Below are positions 12,328 to 24,444 of a DNA stretch of 64,000 nucleotides, in pieces. The position numbers and the translations under genes are program-made. This stretch comes from Paratrimastix pyriformis (lineage: Eukaryota; Preaxostyla; Paratrimastigidae). The notes beneath the pieces are model-generated. The model did no database searches. It was not told the DNA's origin and saw nothing but the letters and a program-made list of their open reading frames with translations. The first letter of the stretch is position 1. Each line of letters opens with the position of its first letter. The stretch lies in the NCBI GenBank assembly GCA_027972325.1, contig JAPMOS010000012.1, positions 186,001 through 250,000 of the forward strand. The letters run 5' to 3'.

Positions 12328-14098
12328 TCAGCTCTTGTTGGGGGCGGCGCACGCCAGCGCGATCGCGCCCTCGTCGTCTGCGGTGGTTGGCTTACAGACG
12401 AGCAGCGACCGGGAGAGGCGCCGCGGGGGCGGGGCCACGACCACCGGGAAGGGCAGCGCAGCCTCGCCGGTGTCGGCGGGGGGCTGCTCGAGGCTGTTGC
12501 GGCGGCGCATGGCGGCCTCCTCCGCCCCGCCGCCCACCAGGAGGGGGCTCCCGGTGGCCATGCGGTGGGGCGAGGTCCCGAAGGAGGGCGGCGCCGGGGG
12601 CTGGGCGGTCGGGCCCGGGGTGGGGGCCAAGGACTCGCCGCTGGTGCCGGGGGAGCGGCCGAGGGGGACCCCCAGGGGCAGCGAGCCGGGCGCGAAGGCG
12701 TCGTGAATGGGGATGCTGCCGCTGGGGACTCGCTGGAAGGACGAGGAGGAGGAGGAGGAGCCGCTCGAGACCCGGGGGAAGTGGCCGCTGCTGCTCGACG
12801 GGACCCGGACCAGGCCCGCGCCCCCCGTCAGCTGCCCGCTACTGCCGACCCGTGGCGGTGGGGGCGGCAGGGCGGCCAACCGACTGGGCGAGGCCGGGCG
12901 CGGCGGGGATGGGGGCCGCCCTGCGGCGTGGTCCACGGGGGGCGCGAGTGCGCTGTGGCTGTGGCTACGGTTGCCGCTGGGTCCATCAGCGGCCGCCACG
13001 GGGAGCAGCAGAGCTGCCGTCAGGGCCGAAGGGGGTGGCGGTGGCGGTGGCGGGGGGAGGTGCAGCTCGGCGCTGGCGAACAGGGGAAGGGCGCTGTCGT
13101 TGCCGAAGACAGAAGGGGAAGGGAGCGGGGACGGCTGGGGCGCTGCCGGTGTGTAGAAGGAGACAAAGGGAGTCTGCGGGGCCGTGGAGGCCGTATTGGG
13201 GGTGGGCGGGAGCGGGGGTGCCCGGCCGCACCGCTCCTGGGAGGCGTCCGTGAGCCTGTAGGCCGGCTTGTAGGACTGGGTCTCGGGGTCGTACAGGGCT
13301 GGGTTGGGTTGCGTGTCCGTGCGTCCCCCGAGGGATGTGAACCTGGGGGAGAAGGGACACATGGCAAAGTTCACACGACGACGGAGGAGATGGCCGACAG
13401 ACCCCTGGTCGTACAGCACGCAGTAGGGCAGGTCGAACTCGCGCAGGAAGTACCACAGGTCGGCGTAGTCCCAGTAGAGAACGGGGTTGACCCGAATCAA
13501 GTCCGCCCAACCCCGGCTCACATCGGTCCTCGTGAAGAAGTCGAGGGTTTCTGAGGGGTGATGAGGAGGAGAGAGGCGAGGGGGAGGGGAGCGGACCTGA
13601 CTTCGGGTCGCCCTTTCGGACACCCATATAAACAGCCTTGATGCAGGGTGTTGAAGTTTCGACGAGATTTTTAAGGGCCAACTTCATACTGGGCGACCTT
13701 ATGACGGTCACGTGAAAATTAAAATGATCTTGCACTTCGCCGATGAAACGATCAATCTCAGAGAAGGAATTCGTGTCCTCAAGGAAGAACACGGGCATGT
13801 TCTGAAGACAAATTCGATCGGATTCGTTGGTTTCGGGGTGCTTCGATTGATACCATTCGAAAACCGCGTGCAAGAGGTAGAGAACCGCTGTACAATCCTT
13901 TCCCCCATTGAAGAAGAAGGCAATCTCATCGAACCGAAAGCGCTCAATGCTCTCGAGGATGCAATTCAGCGCGCCCAAGAGCCGATGAAGAAACTGAGGT
14001 GGCATGGGCTGGGCGGGTTGCTTCGTTGAGATGAAAGGAATCATTTCGAAACAGAGAGCGGCCCGCTCTTGGGGGATTGCTGGAGTCTCCTCGTTCAT
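12328..14098 (-). CDS. FAD1: FAD synthase (FMN adenylyltransferase) with long C-terminal tail
   Basis: FAD synthase transfers AMP from ATP to FMN to make FAD. The protein has the eukaryotic PAPS-reductase-type fold: FFFNGGKDCTAVLYLLHAVF carries the SGGKD-like nucleotide loop (NGGKD), followed by PVFFLEDTNSFSEIDRF, the Arg-bearing loop MGVRKGDP, VNPVLYWDYADLWYFLREF, and FTSLGGRTDTQPNPAL with PAYRLTDASQERCGR, both family hallmarks near the end of the domain. Introns at 13551-13596 (GTCCGC) and 13343-13402 (GTCTGT) restore the frame across conserved motifs. From ATG 14098 to the stop at 12328 the spliced frame is 554 residues, with an exact codon count. The usual fungal enzyme is about 300 residues. 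The extra 300 or so residues are a Ser/Pro/Ala/Gly-rich tail with no recognised domain. The molybdopterin-binding domain of animal FLAD1 is absent. Confidence 0.93.
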
Positions 14099-14187
14099 CG
14101 GGGGCAACGCAACCCGATGAAAGAAGACAGTCGGCCGCGCGCTGTGGGCTCTTCCGACTCGACCCGTCATGCGTCCGGCATCAAGTT

Positions 14188-14247
14188 GGGAAAACGTGTT
14201 GGCCCGGGGACGATGGGGCAATTGCAGGAGAAGAACGATGAAAGAGG
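14188..14247 (-). repeat. Dispersed 60-bp element, copy 1
   Basis: Read on the minus strand, this 60-bp core matches plus-strand 49240-49299 at 57 of 60 positions by hand alignment. Pyrimidine-rich sequence on the 5' side is also similar. It lies 90-150 bp upstream of the FAD synthase start, in sense orientation to that gene. Nature unknown: a mobile-element remnant, an RNA gene piece or a shared upstream element are all possible. Confidence 0.85.
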
Positions 14248-14319
14248 TGAAGGAAGAAAGAGGGTGAAGGAAGAGGAAAACGATTCGAAAACGAAAGGAT
14301 TCATTTCAGGAATGGAACA

Positions 14320-14993
14320 AAAATAAAGGGTTTACCCCACATCTTGGCGTTGGGGTCGCTCTCCAACTTGTGCTGGTCGAGAGCCATGTTGAAGTATCCC
14401 AGGCCCGTGATCCAGGTCTCCTCGAGCGCCGCACCCAGCGGGCGGCAATGCGAACCAGCCAGAAGGAGCCGCCCACCAGGTGGAAGGATTTCTCGGCCTT
14501 GGGGCCAAGCTGGGCGACCACCGTGATGCCGAAGGGCCAGAGGGTGCCCGGGTTCATGTTGGACACCGGGGGGCAGCCAGACAGGTGAAAAATGAGAGGA
14601 AACAAGATGACGTATCTCCTGCCCCATTTCAATCCCGTGAAGAATCACAACAGTGGTCCTCTCAGGATGTGCCAGCCCTCAATGTCCGTGAGGATTGACC
14701 CATGCTCGACTCCAGTTTCTGATCTCTCCTTCAAAAGTTCGGCCCGCCTGGCCGGCCGCCAGTGAGAAACCCCTGCTATAAGTGAGGTCTGTCACCCAGC
14801 TGTCAGTTGACCATCGATCCATCGTAGGGCCCCCAGGATCATGATGTGAACCTCTCAATGGGAGGGATCCGGAGGGGCCGCCTCTTTCGAGCGCTCTAGC
14901 CCCGAGCCCAACCAGTGGGGGGCGTGGGAGTGGCCCGACACCCTCCAGACGACCCGGCACTTTCGAGCAATAATCAAGCAAGGGTGCCATCAT
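14320..14993 (-). CDS. Unassigned minus-strand coding fragment
   Basis: I do not recognise this gene. The best coding block, about 14600-14335, reads VSNMNPGTLWPFGITVVAQL, then GPKAEKSFHLVGGSFWL. After a possible 36-38 bp intron (donor GTTCGC) it stays in frame with ETWITGLGYFNMALDQHK and LESDPNAKMWG. It ends at a good GTAAAC donor near 14333, so more exons may lie further left or the gene may be cut short there. Upstream, 14890-14690 has weaker coding signal. The composition and regular side-chain pattern look like real protein. No start codon, stop or domain can be fixed. It could be a small membrane or soluble enzyme gene, or a decaying copy of one. Confidence 0.4.
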
Positions 14994-15138
14994 TCAATAG
15001 TGCCCCGATGGTGCTTGGCCTCCTGCCGCTGCTCCACCAGGCCCGTCTGGGTTGTTAGCTTGCGAAGCCGACTGATGCAGTTTCATTTGATTTTCAAAAG
15101 CCCCCGCGATCCTTCTCGCCCGAGGTTCTGTTCGTTTT

Positions 15139-15808
15139 ATGGAAATTGAAAAAGAAGAACCTGCGCCGCCAGCCCCCAAACCAGTTGTCATCGAAGATGA
15201 CGACGAGGACGAAGAGGGTAGCCAAGGAGAGCAGGAAAAAGTGACCGAGAAGGCGAAGCAGGCGCCGAAGGAACGGCCGCTGGGTTTGCGAATCCCCCTC
15301 GCGCGGGTTAAAAAAATTATGAAGCAAGATCCCGACCTTAAAATGGTCAAGGAAGAGGCCGTTCTATTGGTCGCGAAAGCCACAGTCTGTCTTGACCTCA
15401 ACATTGCACTAGCTCACGTCTCTGCACAGGAGCGTTTCATCGAATTCCTGGCTCGGGAGGCTGTTAACAGCATGAACGCCGATAAGCGCAAGAGTATTTT
15501 GTACAAAGACCTTGCCAATGTTGTGCTTGTCCATCAGGACACTCTCGAGTTCCTTCAAGGTTTGTTCACGTTCGCGCATCCACGTTCGGCATCCCAGGAC
15601 AGACGTCATCCCCGAGAAGGTTACCGTCAAGAAGGTCAAAGAGGCCTTGGCCAAGAAGAAGCCAGCCGCCCCTGGTCGCGCCTCGGACGCCCCAACAGCC
15701 ACCGACCCCGCCCCGGGCGTAGCCCCCTCCGGTCCGGCCGCCGCCCCGACCAGTCCGGCTCCCGAAGATGCCGCCCCCACCACCCCGCCAGCACCATCAG
15801 CGTCTTAA
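15139..15808 (+). CDS. Dpb3/CHRAC-15/POLE4-type histone-fold protein
   Basis: A histone-fold protein of the NF-YC superfamily, 193 residues after splicing. An acidic, Lys/Pro-rich N-terminus (residues 1-50) precedes the fold: LRIPLARVKKIMKQDPDLKM, KEEAVLLVAKATERFIEFLA, DKRKSILYKDLANVV and DTLEFLQDVIPEKV. The order and the wording LPLxRVKxIMK, KATExFIEFLA, LxYxDLAN and FLxDIxPxK fit CHRAC-15/Dpb3/POLE4 better than NF-YC. Such proteins pair with a Dpb4/POLE3 partner in DNA polymerase epsilon or chromatin-remodelling complexes in the nucleus. Introns 15385-15429 (GTCTGT) and 15560-15602 (GTTTGT) are needed to join conserved motifs and give an exact codon count. The start ATG is at 15139 and the stop is TAA at 15806-15808. 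The C-terminal 55 residues are Ala/Pro/Thr-rich. Which of the three orthologues it is cannot be settled here. Confidence 0.87.
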
Positions 15809-16050
15809 AGGGAACCCCAAATCAGAGGGTGGTGGCAGCCTTCAGAGGCCTTAAGCGGCCTCCGCAAGGCAGCACCACCCTCCTCTCCCTCCCCCCCTCC
15901 CTCCCTCCCTCTTCTCACTCCAACTCCTGTTCCGAGAATCGACCGGGAGCTCGTGCGCGCGCGAGGGATCTCTTCATCGCACGGACGTCGCCCCAGAATA
16001 CAACCCGAACCCTCGGCCAGGCAAGGGAAACCCCCGGGCCCAGCCACCGC

Positions 16051-19000
16051 TCACCGACGCTGCTGCTGCTGCTGCTGCTGGGGCGGCATCTGCTGGGGGG
16101 GATAGCCCATCATCATGGGGTACGGGCCCGGGGGGTAGCCGGCTCCCATGGGGGCCTGGCCCATGCCGCGCATCATCGGGGGCGGGTAGCCCATGGACGG
16201 GTAGCCGGCAGGGGGGGGATAGCCGGCGGGGGGAGGAGGATAGCCGGCGGGGGGAGGATAGCCGGCAGGGGGATAGCCGGCGGCAGGGGGATATCCAGTG
16301 GGGGGGTAGCCGTAGCCGGGGTAGGGTTGGCCGTAGGGGCCCATGGGGGGCATCCCGTACGGGGGGGGATAGCCGCCAGGACGGGGCGCCGCCCCCTGGG
16401 GGGGCACTCCGCCGGGCATCATGGTCATGGGGGGCTGGCCACCCTGGGCCGCGCCTCCTGCCCCGGTAAAGGGCGTGAACTCGGCCGAGGGGGCCGCGGG
16501 GGCCGGCTGGCCGGCGGGCGGCGGGCGGGCGGGCGCGGCGGCTGGGGTCATGAGGCCATCGACCAGGGACGAGAGGCCGGTGCCCTTGTCGGCCGCGTCG
16601 AGCATGGCCGAGAGGATGCTGTCCGGCCCGCTCCCCGCCGCCGCCGCCGCTGCTGGGGCGCCACCGGGCGAGACCGGGGGACCAGGGATGGCGGGCGTGC
16701 CGCCGGGGTATGGAGGCCTCCCCGGGGTGCTCGGGGCCGGGGGGTAGCCGGAGAAGCCCGCCGGGCCGGGGTAAGGTCCGGGGTAGGGGCCTGGAGGAGG
16801 ATAGGCCCCCGGAGGTGGCTGCTGGGGAGGGTAGGCCGCGCCCTGAGGGGCATAGGGGCCCTGGGGCCATCCCATCATGGGGGCCGGGCCACCCCCGAGG
16901 GGCGAGGCCACCCCGGCGGCGGGCGGGGCCTGGCCGGCCATGAGGGGCGTCTGTGGGTGGGCCGCCATCACAGGGGGCGCCTGCACCACCGGGTGGGTGG
17001 GAGCGGCCATGGAGGCCGGGGCCACCGGCCGAGAGGCGGGGGTGGGGGCAGGGGCGGCGCTGGCCGGGATGAGGGAGAGCAGCTCGCTCGCCAAGCTCTG
17101 GGCCGCCGGGGCGGGAGCCGGGGCGGCGGCGGCGGCGGGAGCCGGGGTGGCCGGGCCGCCGAAGAGCGATGTCGAGCCTGCCGCCGCGGGGGCCTGCGGG
17201 GTGCTCGTGGCAGGGGCGGGGGCAGGGGCAGGGGCAGGGGCAGGGGTGGGGGCGGGGCTGCCGAAGAGCGAGGTCGCGCCGGCAGCGGGTGCGGGTGCGG
17301 GGGCCGCGGCGCCCCCAAAGAGCGACGTGGGCGGGGCGCCCTCGGCAGCGGGGGCAGGCGAGCTTGTGGTCAGGCTGCTCGCGGCCCCGGGGAAGAGCGA
17401 CACGGGGGCCGCCGCAGAGGGGCTGGCCGGGGGGCCGAAAAGGGACACGTGGGACATGGTGGTCGCGGCAAGGGCCGGCTGGGGCTGGAGGTCGGCCATG
17501 CCGGGGAGGAGGGATACCCCCGCCGTGCCGGTGCTCAGGGCTGGGGGGGCGGCCGTCGGGCCGGCGCCGATCTGCTGAAGAAGAGGCGCCTCGGGGGTCG
17601 GGGCCGGGGCCGCGGGAGTCGGAGTCGGAGCCGGAGCGACCGATGGAAGGGGCGCCGGAGCGGGAGTGGGAGCGGGGCAGGGAGCGGGAGAGGTTCCTTC
17701 CGAAGCGAGGGCCGGGGGGGCCGGGGCTGCCGGCTTGGGGCTGCCCAGGGCATCCTTGACGGCGTCGCCGAACATGTTGTCCAGCAGCGCGACCAAGTTG
17801 ACCCCGCCCTCGGCCGGGGCGGCCGGGGTCCCGGGGACCGGCGACGGGGCCAGTGCCGGGGCCGGGGCTGGGAGGGGGGGTTGGGGGCTCGCCACGGGGG
17901 CTGCCAACACCGGGGCGGGGGCAGGGGCAGGGGGCGACAGGGCTGGGAGCAGCGGCCGCTGCGAAAAGGCCCGTGGCGGGAAGGGAAACGGCCGGTGCCT
18001 GTACCGGTGCCTGTGCCAGGCTGCCGAAGAGCGATTGACCCGCCGCAGGTGCGCCCCCAAGGGCACCGGAGGACGGGGCCTGTGCCGGGCTGCCGAAGAG
18101 CGAGGTCCCGGCCGAAGGGGCCGCCGTGGCCGTGACCGTGGTGGCTGGTGCCATGGCGAAGGGCGAGGCGGGCGGCCGGGCGGCGGCGGTGATGCCGGCG
18201 GCGATGATGCCCAGCAGGGAGGCGTCCAGGCGGCCCTGCTCGGCCCGCAGCTGGGCCTGGCGAGCCTCCTCGGCGGCCTGTTGGGCCTGGAGCCGCTCGG
18301 CCTCGACCCACTGCTGCAGGCTCATCGGGCCCGGGGCCGCGGGGCCTGCGGGGGCCCCGGCGAGGCCCGCGGGGGGGAAGTCGCCCGGGAAGCCCTCGTC
18401 GGCCCTCCCAGAGGCCGCCCCAGGGGTGGCGCTGGTGAACTGGCCGAACGGGGACGACATGGCCTCTGGAGCTGGCGCAGGGGCAGGAGCAGGAAGGGGG
18501 GCGGGGGCGGTCGCGAGGGCAGGGGCGGGGCCGCCAAAGGAGGAGGCAGGCGGGGCTGCTGCCGGGGGGGCGGCCACGAAGTCGCCGAAATCGCCGGCCG
18601 GGGAGCCCCCCTGGAAGTCGCCAAAGTCGTCGGGACCCGCCGACGCCGCGGTGAAGTCCCCGAACTCGGCACGGGCCGGGGCAGCAGCAGGGGCAGGGGC
18701 GGGGGCGGGGGCAGGGACGGGGTGTGGGATGGACACGACCGCCGAGTCGGCGGTCGGGGGGGCGCCGCCGAACAGTGATGTGGCTCCGGCGGGGGCGGCC
18801 GCAGTGAACAGTGAGAGGCCAGGCGGCGAGGGGCCAGCGCTGGCCGGGGCCGTCGCGACAGGGGTCCCCGCCGCTGGAGCCTCGGGCTGCCTGGGGGGCG
18901 CCGGGGACGGGGCGGCCGTGTCCTTGGCCGTGTCCTTGGCCGTGTCCTTGGCCGTGTCCTTGGCCGTGTCCTTGCGCATGACCGAGGCCAGGATGGCCCC

Positions 19001-22000
19001 CGCCTCGGCGTCGTCGCCGATGAGGGCCTGCGCGAGGCTCTCCAAGAGCCCGTCGCCCATCCCCAGGCCGCCACTCGGGGTCGGCGTGGCCCCCGAGGAG
19101 GCGAGTGGCGAGGGCGATGACGATGGTGATGGCGAGGGCTCTGGTGGAGTTGTCAGGGCGGGCGCGGTCGCGCCCGGGGCACCGAGGGCCGGGGCGGCAG
19201 GAGGGGAATGCGGCGCGGGTGACGCCGTGGGAGGGGAGGAGGGCGGGGAGGGGAAGAGCGAGAGGGCGGGGCCGGCCGAGGGAGCCGGGGGCGCAGGCGC
19301 AGGCGCGGGGCCCTGTGAGAAGAGGCCCACCGAGGCCGGTCCCTCGGGCGCCCCGAACAGCGAGGCGCCGCCTGACGACGGGAATGGGGCCGCGGCGGGG
19401 GCGGCGGGGGCGGCGGCTCCGAAGAGGGAAGTCGCCGATGCCGTTGCCGCCTGTGGGGCCGAGGATGGGCCCGCGGGGGCTGCGGGGGCTGCAGGGGCTG
19501 CGGGGGCTGCGGGGGCTGCGGGGGCTGCGGGGGCTGCGGGGGCTGCGGGGCTGCGGGGGCTGCGGGGGCTGCGGGGCTGCGGGGGCTGCGGGGGCTGCGG
19601 GGCTGCGGGGGCTGCAGATGGGGTGCCGTCGGCCTTGGCGGGGGCGCCGCCCATCGATGCGAACCCGGCGAACAGGTCCGGCGGCGGGGCCAGCGGGGCA
19701 GCGGCCGCGGCAGCAGCGGGGGCAGGGGATGCGAAGAGGTCAAGCCCAGGGGCGGGTGCGGGTGCGGGTGGTGGGATGAGGGCAGGAGGGGCAGGGGAAA
19801 GGGGCGCGCTGGTGGGGAGGGGCGCCTCGCCCGCGGCCGGCGAGGGGCTGGCGGCCATCGGGAGGTCGGGCGGCGGGGCGGCCGGTGGGAAGGCAGCGCC
19901 GGGCGCCGGGGCGGCCGCGGGCGCCGAGGCGAAGAGGGACAGCCCCGAAAGGGCCGCAGGGGGAGCCGGGGCTGTGGGTGCGGCCGGGGCAGGCGCAGGC
20001 GCAGGGGGTGCGGCAGGTGCGCCGGGGGGGCCGAAGAGGGACATGAGATCCTGCATGGCGGCCGGGACGGCCAGGGCGGGGCCGGGCGAAGGAGGAGGCA
20101 CCGGGGCCGCTGCAAAGAGGCTGCCGGGGGCGGGGGGCGCGGCCGCCGGGGACGAGGCCGAGCCGCCGAAGAGGCTCAGCATCCCCGCGGCAAAGTCTGC
20201 GCCCACGCCCGCAGGGGCCGGGGCCGGGGCCGAGGCCGGGGCCGGGGCGCCAAAGAGGGAGAGGGGGGAACCCGCCGGGGGCGGGGCGGACGTGGCTGGG
20301 GGGGAGACGGGCGCCGCCGGGCCTGTTGGGGGGGCCCTGGGGGCGGTCGCGTCGGGTGTTGGTGGGGATGAGGGGGCGGGCGACCCGAAGAGCCCCGTCG
20401 GAGGAGAGGCGGCCGGGGCGGCCGGGGCCGCGGGGCCGGCAAAGAGCGAGGCGGCGGATGGCGCGGCCGGGGCGGGGGCCGGGGCTGTGGTGGCGGTGAT
20501 GGCCGGCGAGGCGGCCAGGCGTTCGAACAGGGAGGCCGAAACGGCCGCCGGGGCGGGGGCCACAGGTGCGGCGACGGGGGTGGGGGCCTGGGCCTGGGCC
20601 TGGGCCTGGGCCGGGGCCGGGGAGGCGGATGGGGAGAGGCTGGGGATGCGCTCGAAGAGCGAGGCCGAGGCCGAGGGGGCGGCGGGAGCCGGGGCAGCGG
20701 TGGGCGCGAGGGAGGCCACCCGCTCGAAGGGGAGCCCACCAATCGGGGCCGGGGCCGGGGCGGCGAGCGGCGGGGCCGGGGCGGCGAGCGGCGGGGCGAC
20801 CGCGGGCGCCCGGGCGAAGAGGGACGCCTTGGGCACGGACGGCTCCTGGTTGCGGCTCCGCCTGGGCTCCTGGGGGCTCGGCGGCTCGGCGGCGGCCTTG
20901 GGGGCTGCGGCGGGCCCGTCGAAGGGCGAGGCGGACCCGGGCCGGGCCGCGGGGATGGAGGGCGGCGAGGCCGGGGGCGAGGGGGCCACCGCCTCGGGGG
21001 TGGGGCCCGCCAGGGCGAGAGTCGCGGGGGCAGCCGATGGGGCCTGAGGCTGCTCGGGGGCCGTGGCCGGGGTCGGCCGGGGCTGCGGCGGGCCCATGGG
21101 CTCGGCGGGGGCCGGGGGCGGGGCCAGGGCAGGCGCGATCAGGGCCGCCACTTGGATGGGCAGCAGCAGCCGCAGCAGCTGCGTCGTCAGCCGGGTGGCC
21201 TGCCGGGCACAGGGCGGTGGGGAGGATCACAGGGTGAGATGACATGAAAGGCGGCACGGGCATGGTGGTCATGGTGGTCATGGTGGTCATGGGGGTCGGG
21301 ACCTCGAGTTGGAGGGGGGCGAAGCCCAGCGAGGTGCCGCAGTTGGGACAGTAGTGCGCCCCGGCCCCAGTCGGCAGGCCGCACGCGGGGCACAGGCCCG
21401 GCCGGGCAGGCCCACTGCAGGGGGGGACGGGCGAAGACAAACGGTATGGAGTCACGCGGGGAGCGCGTGGAGAGCGTGGAGAGCGGGGGGAAGGGGAGAG
21501 CGGGGAGGAAAGTCGGGGCTGCCATTTCAGGGGCTGGACGGACGCGTGCAGAGCGGTGATGCCGGCGCGTGGTGGGGCCCCAGGGGTGGCGTCCGTGCCG
21601 TCGGGCCGGCCGGCGGGCAGCTGCTGGAGGGCGCCCTTCCAGGTGGCCCGGGCGGCCCGGGCGAACTCCACCAGGGGCGGCACACCCGCGCACTGGCACA
21701 GGGCCGCCAGGGCCGCCCCCGTCTGGGCCAGGCGCACCTTGGGCGGCGCGGGGGCAGCGAGGGCGGGCGGCGAGGGTGCGGGGAGCGCCGGCGAGGATGC
21801 GGGGACCGGCGAGGGGGCCGGGGACTGGGCGAAGAGGCTGGCCGCGGCCCTGGGGGGCTGCTGGGTGGCCCGGCCGACCGGCGGGGTCGCCAGGGGCGCG
21901 TCGGCCGCGGCTGACGGAGAGGCGGCGGGCGGAGGGGCGGGGGAGGCCCGGGCGAAGAGAGACGTCCCGCCCGCGGATGGGGAGGTGACCGCAGGGCTGG

Positions 22001-24406
22001 CCACAGGAGGGGAGGGCGAGGGCGAGGGTGAGGGTGCGGGTGAGGGTGCGGGCGCGGGCGCGAACAAGGAGGTGCCCGAGGGGGGGGCGGCGGCGGCTGC
22101 TGAGAACAATGACGTGCCCGAGGGGGCCGTGCCGCTCGGCGCTGCGGTGGGTGGCGTCACATCACCCCCGGGTGCGGGTGCGGGTGCGGGTGCGGGTGCG
22201 GGTGCGGGTGCGGGTGCGGGTGCGGGTGCGAACAAGGAGGTGCCTGAAGGAGCGGCGGCGGATGCGAAGAGGGACGTGCCTGAGGGGGTCGTCTGGGCTG
22301 CGGCAGGTGGCGCCACTTCGCCCGCGGGGGCAGAAGCCGAGCCGGGCGCGGGCGCGGGCGCGAAGAGGGACCGGCCGGACTGGGCGGCCCCAAAGAGGCT
22401 CATCGCGGGGGCGCCCGCAGGGGCGGGGGCCGCCGAGGCAGTCTCGGCGACCTCGGCAGGCAGGGCAAACAACGAGAGGCCGCCCTGCTTCCCCCCGGGG
22501 ACAGCCTCCGCTGGGGGAGCGGCCGGTTCAGGGTCGGAGGCCAGGGGGCCAGGGGCGGCTGTCGGGGCGACCACGGGCTGAGGCTCGAGGGGGGCCGGGG
22601 GCGGGCTCGCAGCGACAGCGACGACAGCAGTTGCAGCCACGGGGACAGCAGCCACAGCCATTGCCGCATCGGCAGGGATGGGAACCGGGGCTTGGGCTGC
22701 CTGAGGGGTCGGCGCCGAGGCAGGGGCCGCGGGCCAGGCACCGGGCGCAGGGGCCGCGAGGGGCGCAGGCGCGGCTTCGGTCTGCCCGGGGTGGACTTCC
22801 GGGGCGCAGGTCGGGGCAGCGGGGGCGGGGGCGGGGGCGGCGGGGAAGGCGACCCAGTCGGCGGGGCTGTCGCCCCAGCCTGCGTCCTGGGCGGCGGGGC
22901 CGGCGGCCACCTCGAAGTCCCCGAAGCCGAACATGTCGCCGCCCTGGGGCACCCCCACCCCTTCTTGGGGCGGCGGGGCGGCAATGATGCTGGGGATGGG
23001 CGTCGGGGGCGCCGGGACTGCCGGGCACGCAGCCGGGTCGGCGTGGGCATGGGCGGGGGCGGGGGCGTCAGGGGCGGCCACAGGGGGCATGGATGCGAAG
23101 AGGGACGCCGGCGGCTGGCTGACGGGAGCGGATGGGGCTGCGCCTGCAGGGGCGGGGGGCAACGTCTGAGCCTCCGCCTCGGCCAACACTGGGGCTGGGG
23201 CAGGCACATCAGCCGGGGGGGCAGGGAGGGCCGACTCGGGGGCTGGGGCGAGAGCCGCCTCACCAGCGGCCACCACCGGAAGCTGAGCCGTGGCCTCGGG
23301 CGACAGGGCGCCGTCTTCTGCAGGGGGGGCAGCGGAGGGGGCGGGAACAGAGGCGGCCACCAGGATCCCCAAAATGTCCGCCGCGACTGCATTTGCACTG
23401 GCCTCGCCGGCGGCCGGCGGGCCCTGGGACGGAGCGGCGATGACATCGGGGGTGGCGGCGGGGGCCGAGACCACCGGGGTCGCGGGGGCCCAAAGATCGA
23501 CCAACGAGGCGGGTTCAGATGTAGGCGCGGGCGCGGTTTGGGGGCCGCAACTGGCCCCGTTGGCGGGACCCGGAGCGGGGCCGGGGACGGGCGTGGTGGG
23601 CTGCCCCGGGACGAGCGGAGAGCTCGGTGACGCGGCTGCGGCAGGCGACGACTCGGCCGCGGGGAGCGGGGAAGTTTCCAGCGGCGGGGGCGAGTGGGGC
23701 AGCGGGGTGGCCTGGACGGCGGGCTGCTGCTCGGGCTGCGGGGGAGGGGCCGCAGGCTCCTCGGGGGGCTGCGCCGGAGAGGGCGCTTCGACGCCGCCCA
23801 CATGGGGGACCAGACCCTCGGGTACCGGTTCTTGGAGGGGGGCAGCCGCGGCGGCCCGGGGGGAGGAGGGGCTGGGCGGGCTGGGAGAGGAGGCCGGCAT
23901 CAGGGCGAAGAGCGACTCGGCGGGCCCCGCCGAGGATGAGCCAGCGGTCAGGCCCGGGTCCGAGCAGGGGGGCGATGGGAGGAGGAGGGTGCCTGCGGCG
24001 GAGACCGCCGGGGTGTCCGAGGCCGCCGCCGGGGGCGAGGTGAACAGGGCCGCCAGGCCGGTCGTCGAGGGGGGCAGGGGCGCCGCGGGCGGGGGTGGGC
24101 TGGGGTAGACCTCGAGGGCCCCCTCGACGGGCGAGGGCGAGGGCGACGGGACGGTGCCGGGTGCCCCCAGCAGGAAGAGCGGCGACGGGGCTGGAGGGGC
24201 CGGGCCGGGCGAGGGGCAGGGCGACGAGCCGGCAGCCGTCCCGATGGTGGGCGCCGGGGCGCCCTCGGGAGCGAGCAGGGGCGAGGCGGCCGGGGTGAAG
24301 AACTCCATGTGCCCAAAGTCGGCCGAGGCCGTCGGGGGGTGCTGCTGCCCGGCCCCATCCGAGTCGGGGCTGGCGACCGGGGCGGCGGCGGGGGTCACGT
24401 CGAGGC

Positions 24407-24444
<38 letters not shown>

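Noticed and set aside
15139-18135. 998-residue plus-strand open frame
   Set aside because: It begins in the real histone-fold gene, reads through two introns, and then runs antisense through the Ala/Pro-rich SLF gene. The Gly/Arg-rich product is a shadow of GC-rich DNA.
19478-19616. Tandem repeats suggestive of a CRISPR array
   Set aside because: 9-bp units in direct tandem inside a coding frame, without spacers; a eukaryotic coding minisatellite.
18126-21047. 973-residue plus-strand open frame, Ala/Gly-rich
   Set aside because: Antisense of the SLF gene. Stop codons are rare in all frames at this GC content, and the sense strand carries the repeated SLF motifs.
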